64,000 nucleotides of DNA from NCBI GenBank assembly GCA_017979445.1, contig CM030715.1, forward strand, positions 14,409,660-14,473,659, given 5' to 3'. The position numbers and the translations under genes are program-made. Positions 24,149 through 35,333 of the stretch are shown here, piece after piece. This DNA is from Akebia trifoliata. Lineage: Eukaryota; Streptophyta; Magnoliopsida; Ranunculales; Lardizabalaceae. Each line of letters opens with the position of its first letter. Within the stretch, counting starts at the first letter, position 1. The notes beneath the pieces are model-generated. The model searched no databases, was not told where the DNA came from, and saw only the letters and a list, made by a program, of their open reading frames with translations.

Positions 24149-24166
24149 TGGCCACTCTGCTGGGGA
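24149..24166 (+). other. Primer-binding site, tRNA-Arg type (A2)
   Basis: TGGCCACTCTGCTGGGGA, one base after the LTR. It matches the PBS of A1 and B1 with two to three changes. Confidence 0.85.
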
Positions 24167-26530
24167 CTATTGAGGATCTGACTTGAAAAGCCCTAAGTGT
24201 GGGATGCATTGCCAATAGGACCTTTTTTATTTGATTTTTAGTTATTTGTTTATTTTATTTTTTTTTATAATTCTTGTTTGCTTAATTATAGATCATTTAC
24301 TTGGATTCCGAATACTTTGTTTTGGCACATTTTCATGGTTCAATCTATGATCATTCGGAATGACCCTAAATAATGCAGGATGTCAAGAGGATAATAGTGT
24401 GGAAAAAATGGTTGTTGAACCATTCTCATTATTTGATTTATTTTATATTTTTGGGTTGTATTATCTTTTCTTGGCATTGTTTGGATTGATTTTGGGTATG
24501 TAATTTTGGAGTATCACTTTTTATGATTCAATCTAGGGTCATTTCGGGATGACCCTAAATAATGAAATATTCAAATTGACATAAATTGAACCATATGAAT
24601 ATGTTTCTGATCAATGTATATCTGCACTTGTATGATTTAATATCCTTGCTTGTATGGTTTAATTGGACCCATGGGCCCATTTGTTTGAAAAAGGCCCCGG
24701 GCATACCCCACCCTGTTTTGCACACACCACGTGCATGTTTACTGTTTTGCATGCTTACACGCTCCATATAGCCAACGTGGCACTAGTGCGTGGTCCGGTC
24801 TCTTCGGAGATGCGACGTCATTCATGAAAACTACAACTCCAATCACGTACCTTAGGGTATATCAAACTGGGGCATCAGTATCATCTGATCAGGTAACTCT
24901 AAAAGGTATATCGATACACCCAGGCTGGAGCGACCTAAGCCTTTGACCTATTATAAGCCACACAGTCACATGTCATGTTTGCCAATGTAGTACTAGTACA
25001 TGGTCAGTCCCCTCGTGGGATGCTAAACCATTTATGAAAGCTACAACCCTAGACTCATACCTATACGGTATATCAAAGATAATTCAAGTTCACCAATTGC
25101 ACTTCTTGGTCAAAATCAGTACTTAAGTAAGATCCTGTCCCGCTGTACCCTATTGTATGAGGGGGATATACTACGTCTATTCTAGACAAGAGGTATTTAA
25201 GTGGGCCCTTGCTCAGCATCGTGCGCCACCTCTCAACTGGGGATCAAACTGGCTGTGTTTGACTTCAGAGAAATGAGTTGGAGTTTTAAATTATCACATA
25301 TACGGTATATCAAACCAAGTCACGACGTACCATCTGATTGAGTACGCTCGAGAGGTATATAGGTGTATTGGGACAAGGGTGGCCACATAAAATTGCATTG
25401 CACGTAGTAAGCTTATAGTCTAGAAACCTCCCTTGTAGGTCACGACTGGACCTTATCGTGGGTGTTCCCGAGTTGTTTATGATGATGAATGATGAATGAT
25501 GAGATCAAAATGTATGTATGAGATCAGAATGTATGGTTATCCTCATGGATCAAAAAATTTGTTTTGAAAATTAAAATGGGTGCACCAACCCAATAAAGAA
25601 TCCATTTAAATCCAAATGGAAATCAAATTCTTTTTAAGTTCGGATTTCAACCCATTTTAAAAGAAGAAAAATATTTTCTAGAAGAAAAGTGTTTTTCAGA
25701 AAAAATAATTTTCAAAAGAAAAAATAAGGAAAGAAAAATGATTTACAAAAGATATATTTTTGCATGAACCTTGGAAATTTTCTTTTTGCATGAACTTTGA
25801 AAAATTACTAAAATGTATTTTTCTAAAAAGAAAATGACTTGCAAAAAAATAATCAAATTTGTGAAAGTTTTATTCAATGAAAACATTATTTGTCAATAAT
25901 TTTCAAGAGCGTAATAAAATTATTTTCTTTCTAAATAATCATTGCATGAATTTTCAAGGTTCATTTAAAATGTTATCAAGGGGTAATACTAGAGTTGATT
26001 AAATTCACCTTCAATGAGGTTTAAGGGTTATCATTGTACCTAAGCTCAATCGTCCATCGTCTAGCTAGGGTTATAAATCCGGTCAGTTAGAACAAACGTC
26101 AATATCAAGTCAACAGTCAGAAATGACCTCAGAATTTCTCAACATCACCTACTTGTTCCCTAAAGATCATAGTGCTTCAATTCTACCGATTGTAAGCAAT
26201 ATCTTAGTCCTCAGTCCTAATCAAACTCGTGTGGGTACTTGTTTTGAGTTTTCATGAGTCATTTGGGTTAGCTCGAGTCCTTTTCTCAGCAAGGTCATAT
26301 CTTCTTTAGATTGAATCTACTCTTTACCTATTAAGTCGAGTTAGTTTATCGAGTTTATATAAGTGTCTGTCGCCCTATCTGAAATTGATCGGATAAAGAA
26401 AATTTTTTAATACCTCGAGCGCATTAACGAACTAACTAATAATCTAATAGATTTCTTTCCTGAACAAGAAGATAAAAGTCAGGCTCAACTTTTAATCGAG
26501 AAAGCAAAGGTCTTTGACCTCAAAATAGAA
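24167..26530 (+). other. Untranslated leader of A2 with repeated modules
   Basis: Collinear with the A1 leader up to about 25530. The conserved block 24847-24870 (gtaccttagggtatatcaaa plus CTGG) lies in a module of about 100 bp (24772-24870) that has a diverged second copy at 24984-25085 (both with ctacaac and ggtatatcaaa). A duplicated segment of about 60 bp (ttcaatct, atgaccctaaataatg) lies near 24329 and 24519. From 25530 to 26530 the sequence is A/T-rich with no recognisable gag. Confidence 0.65.
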
Positions 26531-26539
26531 AATAATTCC

Positions 26540-27680
26540 TAAAGAGATTCAAATAGAAACCATCCTATCCCTAGAGGAACACGAGGGGATAATGAATTTA
26601 CTCAGAAATTTCAAAAGACTGATTCGCATGGTCCTATGAGAATATGTTAGGATATAAGCTTGGGTGAATACGTATTCGCTCGATGGAATGGAAATACCAA
26701 TGAGATCAAAGAAGATGTTACAAAACATATCGATGTTGTCCTCACTGCATTTCAAGTTGCAAAGTTCATCAAAGCAAATGTCATAAGTCAATACAAGGTA
26801 CTTTTAGAATTAGTATCTGATAATGGGTCACACTTCAAAGTCGAGGTCATCACCCTATGTTCAAAGTTTAAGATCCGACCTCACAAATCATTCCCTTAGC
26901 TTCCTCAGACTATGGAGCAGTTGAAGTGGAATTGATATCTGATAATAGGTCATACTTCAAAGTCGAGGTTATCACTATGTGTTCAAAGTTCGAGATTCGA
27001 CATCACAAATCATCTTCTTACCGTCCTCAAACCAATGGAGCAGTTAAAATAGCTAATAAAAGTATCAAAATAATCATCGTGGAAGTGTGTCAATCACACC
27101 AAGATTGGTCAGAGAAGTTATCATTCGCGCTATGGACATATCACATTTCAATTTGATCTGCCGCTGAAACCACTCCTTACTCTATAGTATGTGGTATGGA
27201 AGAAGTTTTGCTAGTTGAAATGAAAATCTTGTATCTGAAGGTCTTGATGGAAAATCAATTGTTAGCAGACAACTAGGCTCGTCATTGGGTACGAAGAGCT
27301 AAACTTGATTGAAGAAAAACAACTTAGAGTTTTGTACCACGTGCAAACTTATCAAAGAAGAATCACTCGTACGTTTGACAAGAAAATCAAAGTTTGTCAT
27401 TTACAAGTCAAGGATTTAACTATTAGACTTCAAAGAAAATTGAGCACTCATCCTTGACCATAGGAGGAAGTCTGAACCCAATTGAAGAGATTCATTTATT
27501 AAGAAAATACTGCGTGAAGAAAAGCTCTCAAACTTCAAGATCATGATGGAATTGAATTATCAGAACCAACCAACCTTGACCAAATTAAACGGTACTACAT
27601 TTAAGGAGGCCATCTTTCGCCGAATCAATTCTCCTATTACCCAGTTCAATATATCTTTTCTCAACCCCTTTGTAGTATTT
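26540..27680 (+). pseudogene. pol: Tat pol remnant: RT start joined to integrase core and C-terminus
   Basis: 26565-26650 resembles the Tat RT start (LLRNFKRLI, then a degraded FAWSYEDMPG-type box). It passes directly into integrase: KHIDVVLTAFQVAKFIKANV and LVSDNGSHFKVEVITLCSKF (26690-26899), a 122-bp tandem duplication of that segment, then SYRPQTNGAVKIANKSIK and DWSEKLSFALW. The C-terminus ends DHDGIELSEPTNLDQIKRYY near 27600. Everything from RT fingers to the integrase zinc domain is missing. Several stops and the frame-shifting duplication abolish function. Confidence 0.75.
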
Positions 27681-28079
27681 TCAAAAAAAAATTATGCCTT
27701 TTTATTTCTCAGCCCGATCACTTAACCTAGGGGAGAGAAGAATTCGAACTATGTTTTGGTCTGATCCCAAAATTCTAGGGTACGTAGGCAACATGAGAAG
27801 TTACTTTAGGCCCGACCACATCAAAATATATATATTCCTCTACACAAAAAAAATATTGTCAAAATGGGGAAGAAAATTCAAAGAAAAAGGGAAAATTTAA
27901 ATGTCACACAAGGGGCATTCGGGTTTTTTAGCCTCAAAATCCCTTTCTTTTTATACCCAGTCCTAAGCCTACCCATAAAAGTCCTCCTAAGTCCCGTGCG
28001 AAAATTCAAGGAAGATAGCAAAGCATGATCAGATAGCAATTCCATAAGTTCAAAAAGAAAAAAGAGAAAGAAGCCTATT

Positions 28080-28245
28080 AGGTTGGAAACCCGAAAAGGG
28101 TGACTTAGGCAAAAATTAAGGCATGCTCGCAAGGTTGAAAATCCAAAAGGACAGTCTTGGCAATAATCAGAGCAAAGAAAAAAAAAGGGCTCGCTAGTTT
28201 GAAAACCGGAAAGGGCAATCTAGGCAAAAGTTAGAGCAACAAAGA
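28080..28245 (+). repeat. Minisatellite of about 70-75 bp, three copies
   Basis: Units are built on gctcgc-a-gttgaaaa-cc and gg-caaaa-ttagagca. A homologous four-copy array lies reversed at 56430-56665 in element B2, at the same place relative to integrase. Confidence 0.72.
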
Positions 28246-29076
28246 AAAATAGAAAAAATCTCTGGGGGATTAAAAAGCTAAGAACGGTCCGAGCTGAAAC
28301 ATCAGAAGTCCGAATAATCAAGTTCAATACTTAGCTTAAACCAGGTACAACTCAGAAGCCACAAGTATCTTATCTACAATCGATCTGAAAATTTTTACTT
28401 CCCCAAGCGAACTAACGAAGAGAAGGGTAAATTCTATGATGAGTCTCTAAAGGAAATATCTTGTTCTCTTGAGCCTGACTTAAAATCTTCAATATAAAAT
28501 GTCGAAATTAAAAGCTGAATCTCTATTGCGCTTGTGATAATCAAATATTTCAAACATTCATACAAGGGGCATTTTCTTTTTCCTTTAAATATGTAGTTTC
28601 CCCCTTATACTAGGGGCATTTTTTTATTTTTGTATGATCTCCAATGCCATGTTTATTGTCAAATTAGGGGCATTTAATTTTAAGCAATGTTAATCCTATA
28701 AAATAATGAGAACCCCAAACTTAAGGCTACCTCTTTATAACAATATTTCGGAACCCCTTGAAGTTCAAAAGAAGTAAAAACTCAGGTTTTAAATTTATAA
28801 AACTTTTGGATAAAACATTGAGGTTCGAACAGAAGAGTTTCTGATCTCAAATTTAGTCGTGCCTAGAAATTAACTCATAACTCATTCACCTAGAATAGGA
28901 AATAGGGCATTATTTCACTCCTAGATTCAATCATTATTTTTCAGAATCATTTTCAATCATTCTTTCCCAGATCTATTCATTCCCACATTCAATCATTCTT
29001 TTCCAGATTCATTTTAATCATTCTTCTCCAGATTCATTCAGTCTTTCCCAAAATTCATTCCTCAGCCAGTTTAGCT

Positions 29077-29575
29077 AGTTATCGCCAAGGGTTATCTTGG
29101 ATTTTGCTCAGATGTCGCCAAGAGTTATCTTTGATTTTGCTCAGATGTCGCCAAGGGTTATCTTTTATTTTGCTCAGTTGCCGCCAAGGGTTAACTTGGA
29201 TTTTGCTTAGATGCCGCCAAGGATTATCTTGGATTTTGCTCAGTTGCCGTTAAGGGTTAATTTGGATTTTGCTCAGTTTCCGTCAATGGTTAACTTGGAT
29301 TTTGTTTAGTTGCCGCCAAGGATTATCTTGGATTTTGCTTAGATACCGCCAAGGGTTATCTTGGATTTTGCTCAGTTGTCGCCAAGGGTTAACTTGGATT
29401 TTACTCAGATGCCGCCAAGGGTTATCTTGGATTTTGCTCAGTTGCCACCAAAGGTCATCTTGGATTTTGCTCAGATGCCGCCAAGGGTTATCTTGGATTT
29501 TGCTCAATTGCTGCCAAGGGTTAATTTGGATTTTGCTCAGCTGCCGCCAAGGATTATCTTGGATTTTGTTCGGGT
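29077..29575 (+). repeat. 33-bp minisatellite, about 15 copies
   Basis: The unit combines gccgccaagggttatcttgg and attttgctcag. Because 33 is a multiple of three, all frames stay open over parts of it (29269-29673 plus, 29283-29507 minus); these are not genes. A related 33-bp array is at 55010-55830 in B2. Confidence 0.9.
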
Positions 29576-29893
29576 TATGCTCACTTTTTCTCAGATTATG
29601 CTCAGTTTATGCTCAGTTTTTCTCAATTTTTACTCAGTTTCACAGTACACACACTCACACTTGTACTTTTTAATCAAGGGAAATTTTTGAAAATTCAAGG
29701 ATCTGACACCGTCAGTGAGAGTTCGCACTCAAGAACCTAACAACCTTTTAGTTCGGGGAGAGTTTTATCCTCAAGGATCCGAACATCCTGACGAATTGTT
29801 AAATCAGGCTGCAAAATGAACTGTCACTAGCTTTGACATTTGGAAATCGCACTATCTACCAAAATAGATTTGCTATCAGTTTGCTTCAACCCT

Positions 29894-29911
29894 CTACCAA
29901 AGAGGGGTATC
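29894..29911 (+). other. Polypurine tract of A2
   Basis: ccaaagaggggtatc directly precedes the 3' LTR and would prime plus-strand DNA synthesis. The same tract abuts the B2 LTR at 54700-54716 (minus). Confidence 0.8.
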
Positions 29912-31496
29912 TGTAGACACCCCATGTTTGCATTCACCTGATTAATCAACTCGTCAACCCGATTGCAACGATTTCCAATGATGGATGATTATTCCAATGC
30001 TTTATTTTGTTACCAGATATGTTTTCAAAAATTCGGATGAGGTATCTTAAACTAACAAAACCTTAGAAATCATGCTACGCTAGGAAAATATGACCCCAAA
30101 AACATAAAAATCATCATTTTTCAGATAAAAACAAACTTTACGATAAAAATCACTAAAAAGTTGGCCAAATTATCAAAATATCCCTAACCTCAAAACATCC
30201 CTAGTGTTTACATTACTCTTAGGAAAACCCATTCGAATACATAAAACAACAAATCAAAACTAAATAAATCATTTCACCAATTTTCACAAAATTTGACAAA
30301 ATTACGAAAATACCCTTCATAAAGTTCATGACCATTTCACACAAAAAATTTCATAAATGACACAAACCAATATTTCCGTTGAATTTCTTATCAAAAATCG
30401 ATTCTAAAACATCCTATAACATCAAAAACTGACTTAAAACGCAAAAAAATTCTCTTCGAGGGCAAAACGATAATTTTATAATTTTAATAATTAAAAATTT
30501 TGAAATTAATAATTAAAACATTAATTAATGTATAGTGAAATCCTAATTAAAATTAAAGTCAATCAAGTAAGACTAAAGTCAAAATCTTAAAAGTCAATCA
30601 AGTAAGACTAAAGTCAATCTTAAACTCAATCAAGTAAGACTAAAGCCAAGAAATTAAAGTCAATCAAGTAAGACTAAAGTCATTCTTAAAGTCAATCAAG
30701 TAAGACTAAAGTTAGATAGTCAATCAAGACTAAAAGTCAAAATTTTAATAGATTTCTAATTAAATAATAACTCTATTTAAAATAACTCTAATTAAAATAT
30801 AACTCTACCTAAAACAATTATAATTAAACAATAACTCTTCCTAAAAGAATTATAATTAAACACTAACTCTATCAAAATAAACACTTAAAAAAAATCTATA
30901 AATAGGGGTCCCTACAACCTATTTTCGTATAAAAAATAAACCCTAGAAAAAGTAGGTCAAAAGCTCCCCTAACCTCCAATAAACCCTAATTTTGAAGCCC
31001 CAACTCCTTACTTAACATCCATACCCCAACTTTAGCCCAAAAAAACCTAGAAATCCTTCCATAACACCTCAGAAATTCATAAAAAAATTAGAAAAACTTA
31101 TAAGGAGATACTTTACTTTAGAGATCCGAAACGAATCCAGTGACAAAACGAAGCGAGGAGTGCTGTACGAAGAACTATTCTACCAGATCTGAGGGAACAA
31201 GACCGTTGTCTTCGTAAAGGTAAAGGTTTAATTTTTTATTTATTTATTAGGTCTTTTTAGCAATGTAATTCTATTTGAAAATAAGTAGAAATCGGCATTT
31301 GCCGGGCAGAGTTGGTGCCTAACACCTTCCAACCTCGTAATGTGATCCCCAAACTTAGTATTTTTTTAGTAAATTAGTTATTTTTTATCTGTTTAGAGTC
31401 AAGTTCGATTCCTAGACCATAATAACTAGGTGGAAACTCCCAAACCTAAAAGGTCAAAAACGGATCCGCTCACCCCGCGGATCATGGGCGCTTTCA
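29912..31496 (+). repeat. 3' LTR of Tat A2 (1585 bp)
   Basis: Begins TGTAGACACCCC and ends GCGCTTTCA, with TATA box at 30897-30904. It is about 100 bp longer than the 5' LTR, mainly from minisatellite copies at 30550-30735. Confidence 0.93.
30550..30735 (+). repeat. LTR minisatellite, about six copies
   Basis: Units are built on gtcaatcaagtaagactaaa with variable spacers (aaatctt, cttaaa, gaaatt). The 5' LTR of the same element has about three (23310-23395). Since both LTRs are copied from one template at insertion, the difference arose afterwards or during reverse transcription. Confidence 0.82.
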
Positions 31497-32366
31497 CAAA
31501 TCTAGCTAAGATTCGATGTATCATCGGATCAATGAACGTACAGTATAGAGTTACTCCACTATCGAGTTCTAGGATTTTCCCATCATCGAGTCATATCATA
31601 ATTGGGGTTCCAATGATGCAAACAGGGCTAAAGAAACCAACAAGGTAGGTTTAGAACCTATAGACCCAGTCTACCAATTGTCCACTCCATAGAAACCAAT
31701 GAAGACATGTTACGCGTGTGGTTAGGTGGGACATATTAGGAGAGAGTGCCCTCTATCACAATCGCAAATAAGGGTTATGACCTAAGAAAAAATGCTTGTC
31801 TCCGACGAAGTTTTGGAAGGTACGATTTTTAATTATAATATTAGAAAGTGGAATTCTATTCAATATTAGTTCCTCTAGATTATAAAATTTTACTGAGATT
31901 TTGCACACTTGCTAGAGCTAGAAACTACTAACACGAGTCGAGTAATGAAATTATCTATATCATAGGGAGACTATGATTGATAAAAAGTTGTTGAGTCGTA
32001 TAGGGTAAAGAATGTTGATGAAATATGCACACTAGAGTAGGGTAGAAAAGAACATTATACGTGAAAATGTGTATTGTAGGAATTGGTATAATGTGAGATG
32101 ATTGTTGTCTTAGGGTTATACAAATAATGGATTAATTGGAATATGAGAATGATTTGGAGTGATTAATTGATGGATGTATTGGGTTGATGAAAAATAGGTG
32201 ACATAAGATTTATGAATTAAACATCAGATTGGCATAGAACCAAAAATAGATGATAATTGACAGTAGATATTGTTTATTATACATGTTGTGTTAGTGTGGT
32301 GATGCAGAAGTTTGATAAGGTATGACTTCAATTTTAAGGACAAAATTTTTATTAAGGGGTGAAGAA
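31497..32366 (+). pseudogene. gag: Tekay/Del gag C-terminus with second zinc knuckle; pol absent
   Basis: It continues the element after A2. TCYACG-stop-VGHIRRECPLSQSQ near 31705-31765 is a CCHC knuckle with one stop inside. A short stretch (VSDEVLEGTIFNYNI) follows, where protease would normally begin. No RT or integrase motifs are present before the PPT. The last 130 bp resemble the usual 3' region of Tekay elements. Confidence 0.65.
32351..32366 (+). other. Polypurine tract of the Tekay/Del element
   Basis: attaaggggtgaagaa directly before the LTR start TGTAAAATCCC, as in Tekay-type elements (ggggaagaatg context). Confidence 0.7.
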
Positions 32367-35333
32367 TGTAAAATCCCAAGTTTTCGATTCGACAAAAATA
32401 AATAATGAATTTTTGTAGAAAATTTTGAAAGTGGGACTTAGGGTAAAATTTTAGGATTTTTTTGATCATTTTTCATGAAATTTGACCTCACCATTGGATT
32501 CAAAATGGTCGAAAAATATACTTTAGCCTATAAGTACACCCAAATGAGAGTCCGAACAGAAAAATTACAAAATCCCGATTTTCGAGTCGGACTAGGCTAA
32601 AATAATAATATTTTTCTAGTGAAAGAATTTTTAAAATTCGATCACACCATTGGATTCGTAACGAGAAATTATATAAAATGAACTATTTACTTGTTATTTT
32701 TGGAGTACAGAAAGTCGAATTATCATCAAAAACTAAAACGACGTCAATTATAAGATCCCACTGGGCCAAAAAAGTAAACTTTTGTTAGAGATAGAATTTT
32801 TAGAATTTGACCACACCATTAGATTCAGGATGAAAAATTATACAAAATAGAGCATTCATTCGTCAACGATCAAGTTATCGTCAAACGAAACAATATATAA
32901 AATATCGATTTTGTTCCAAAACTTATATAAATAATTTTTTAAACGAAATCACAATTCATCATCTCTTATATGCATCCAAAAATCAGTCGAAGGTTTAAAA
33001 TGAAAATTTGTTTTCTTTCCAAATTTCAACCTCAAATTTATGACGAAAGGGTCGTCAACTTCCGACGAATAAGGGAAAAACGTTCGTAGCGTCGACCTCT
33101 ATAAAATCCATCCAATTTCTTTTCTTTTTATCTTCTCTTTCGGTCCATTTCATCAAAAATCAGTCGTATGTGATGCGGGGGTTTCGATTTTTAAACCTCA
33201 GATTTCATCCATTTTTAGGTCAAATCGTCCTCCGCCGTAGAATAAACAAAAGACGATGGCATCGTGATCTTCGAAATCACCAGGTCAGATTCAAAAATCA
33301 ACTATCTCGACGTCCGATCTGCTTCGATTTCCGTATCGATTATATTAATTTTTGTCGCCTAGAGTTTTATAAGGACTCTCAATTTCTATTGATAATCGTA
33401 GATTGTGAAAATTACATTTAAGGTTTTTAACAAAAATTTGTAATGTGTTTAAAAATTTTAGAATTCTTTTCGTTATTTGAAATTCACGTCAGGACCTGTA
33501 TATTTGACGTGTTTAATTGTATTTTATAACAAATTATGCGTGGGTAGAACATTTCACCAAGTTATTTCTTCAAGTTCGGTTTTATGTACTGATCATATCC
33601 CATTTGGATTTAAGTTTTGTAAATTTTTAATTTAAATGATAAAAATGAAAAGTGAAAATATTGAAAAGATGGATGTTAGACCCCTTACACGTGCCAAACT
33701 AGGCCCGTGATCAACGGGGATAGCGGTGTGGTAACAATGCAACACATGACAGGTTCTATAAGCTGACACATGACTACAGGTCGAAAATACAACCAAGGAG
33801 TAATGTCTACATTTTACGTTATTGTGTTGTGTATAGGTTGGTAAACGGATATCCAGGAATATTGATAATAGTTGCATGTTTATTTACTTTCTATAATGTA
33901 AGGCGCAAGTTATGTTTCTGTTCTATTATTTATTTTAGGCCATGTGGCCACAGTTGCATATTATGAAACTAGATACCTATTCTCAACTCTAAAATGTTAA
34001 TTTTTCATTTGTTTTCAAAGAAAATTTCTTATTTGTTTTCAAAGAAAAGAAATGATAGATATATGTAGCTATTTTGTGAACTATTAAAGAGCTTGCGAAT
34101 ACCTGAAGGGATAGTTTGTCATTTCATCCGAAGTGATATACTATGCTGGGATGTACGGTAGGGACACCAAACTCATATATGGTATAGGACGTGTATGAGA
34201 GTAGAGTCACAACTGGAATCCAAGTTTATTTCTCTTTATCTTTACCAGTAAACTTGTAATGTAAAGGTGGTCGTATACCAATAGGGTTGTATATTTGAGA
34301 ATCACATTCACATCTTATAGGCATAAACGAAGATGATTAGTTAGTGATCACTAACAATATATTGTAATCCAACATTCTGACACATAGAAAAGAGACCCAT
34401 TGCTTATTGTCACGTCAAACGGCCAGCCTGACCCAGATAAATGGTCCCGCAAGTGTGGTAAACAGTGACGAATCCCAAAATCAAAAACTAATATTTTATT
34501 ATGAAACATCATGTCTCGACTAGGACCAATTCAATCGTGAATCCCAACTCTCTAATTTCACTACTCCACCATTGTGTATTATGTATATGTTATCTTATTT
34601 TGATATATAAAATGAAATGAATGTTCAATGTTTCCATTTGATCAATTAGATTTATCTAAAAAGAAAATGTTATATTGACTACTGTTGATGGATGTAATGT
34701 GAGTTTTAAAATGTTTAGTTGCTCATCTCTGGCTATATGTACTAGTTAATTGTAGTTTCTTCTATAAAACTTTGCATATGTTAAAATGATTCAGTATGTT
34801 TATTCATTCATGTTAGGAGAGGTTATTGGCATAAATTATTTGCTTCCTTCCTGGGTAACCATTGTTACTCACCATTTCTTTCTCCATATTTTAGTTTCAG
34901 ACCCGAAACTTGGCGAGGTAGGTATAGAACACGAGTGAGGACTATCTGATAAGTTAAATAGACGACCAGAATCCGTTACTTAGTGAGTACTGGGGTTGTA
35001 CCCCCTTAGTGGTGTTAATTCATTCAGGTAGTATTATGGATCTTGTACTGAGCGTTAGGACTTTTGTTAGAGTGAGGAATGTTTGTATAATCCTGTATTT
35101 TATTTATCCTTCCGCACTCTGATCTATCGTACGTTAATAGATGTATATAAGCTTCCGCTTTTATTATATTTTGTATATACAGGATATTATGGATTTTGTT
35201 TATCAAGTGAAACAAGTTGAATGCTTTGGAATACTAACATAATCAGAGGAGACCATGCCAAAATTTCGAGGCGCCACCTGGTGCCTCGAGATATAACATG
35301 GGACTTTGTGTTAGTATTTCGGGAGGAGTCACA
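32367..35333 (+). repeat. 3' LTR of the Tekay/Del element (2967 bp)
   Basis: Starts TGTAAAATCCC, ends GAGTCACA. A likely TATA box, TATAAAAT, is at 33100-33107. It shares many blocks with 9549-13000 and 19521-21530. ORFs within it, such as 33170-33421 plus, are not conserved between copies. Confidence 0.87.

Larger units (their letters stand above)
27681..29893 (+). other. Repeat-rich 3' untranslated region of A2
   Basis: It starts just after integrase with the conserved Tat stretch TMFWSDPKILGYVGNMRSYF (27730-27830), also found reversed at 56885-56976. It then holds three minisatellites and four AGGGGCATT motifs (27911, 28565, 28612, 28666). A diverged repeat of roughly 27 bp built on attcattc and caatcattc fills 28915-29060. 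No gene is supported; long frames here are by-products of repeats whose period is a multiple of three. Confidence 0.7.
22665..31496 (+). mobile_element. Tat family A element A2, complete ends, gag and most of pol deleted
   Basis: Both LTRs, PBS and PPT are present. The flanks are CAAAC (22660-22664) and CAAAT (31497-31501), a 5-bp target duplication with one later change. The interior of 5.8 kb holds a leader, a short RT start fused to integrase, and a repeat-rich 3' region. Gag, protease, most of RT and both RNase H domains are absent, so the element is non-autonomous. It is inserted in the gag of the Tekay/Del element. Confidence 0.9.
19521..35333 (+). mobile_element. Tekay/Del chromovirus, pol-deleted, with nested Tat A2
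   Basis: Order: 5' LTR (truncated by Athila at 19520), initiator-Met-like PBS, gag pieces, Tat A2 insertion (22665-31496), gag remainder, PPT, and 3' LTR ending GAGTCACA at 35333. The lineage is inferred from LTRs of the TGTAAxAxCCC...GTCACA type, the PBS, the knuckle and the PPT context aaggggtgaagaa. No protease, RT or integrase is recognisable, so about 2 kb of internal sequence remains besides A2. It inserted into an older Athila end (35334-35745). Confidence 0.82.

Noticed and set aside
29077..29575. Possible CRISPR-like array
   Set aside because: Units are contiguous tandem copies without unique spacers, in a plant retrotransposon; no cas genes.
29269..29690. Long open frames with a W-I-L-L repeat on plus and a K-I-Q-D repeat on minus
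   Set aside because: They arise from the 33-bp minisatellite, whose period is a multiple of three; both strands are open and nothing resembles a protein family.
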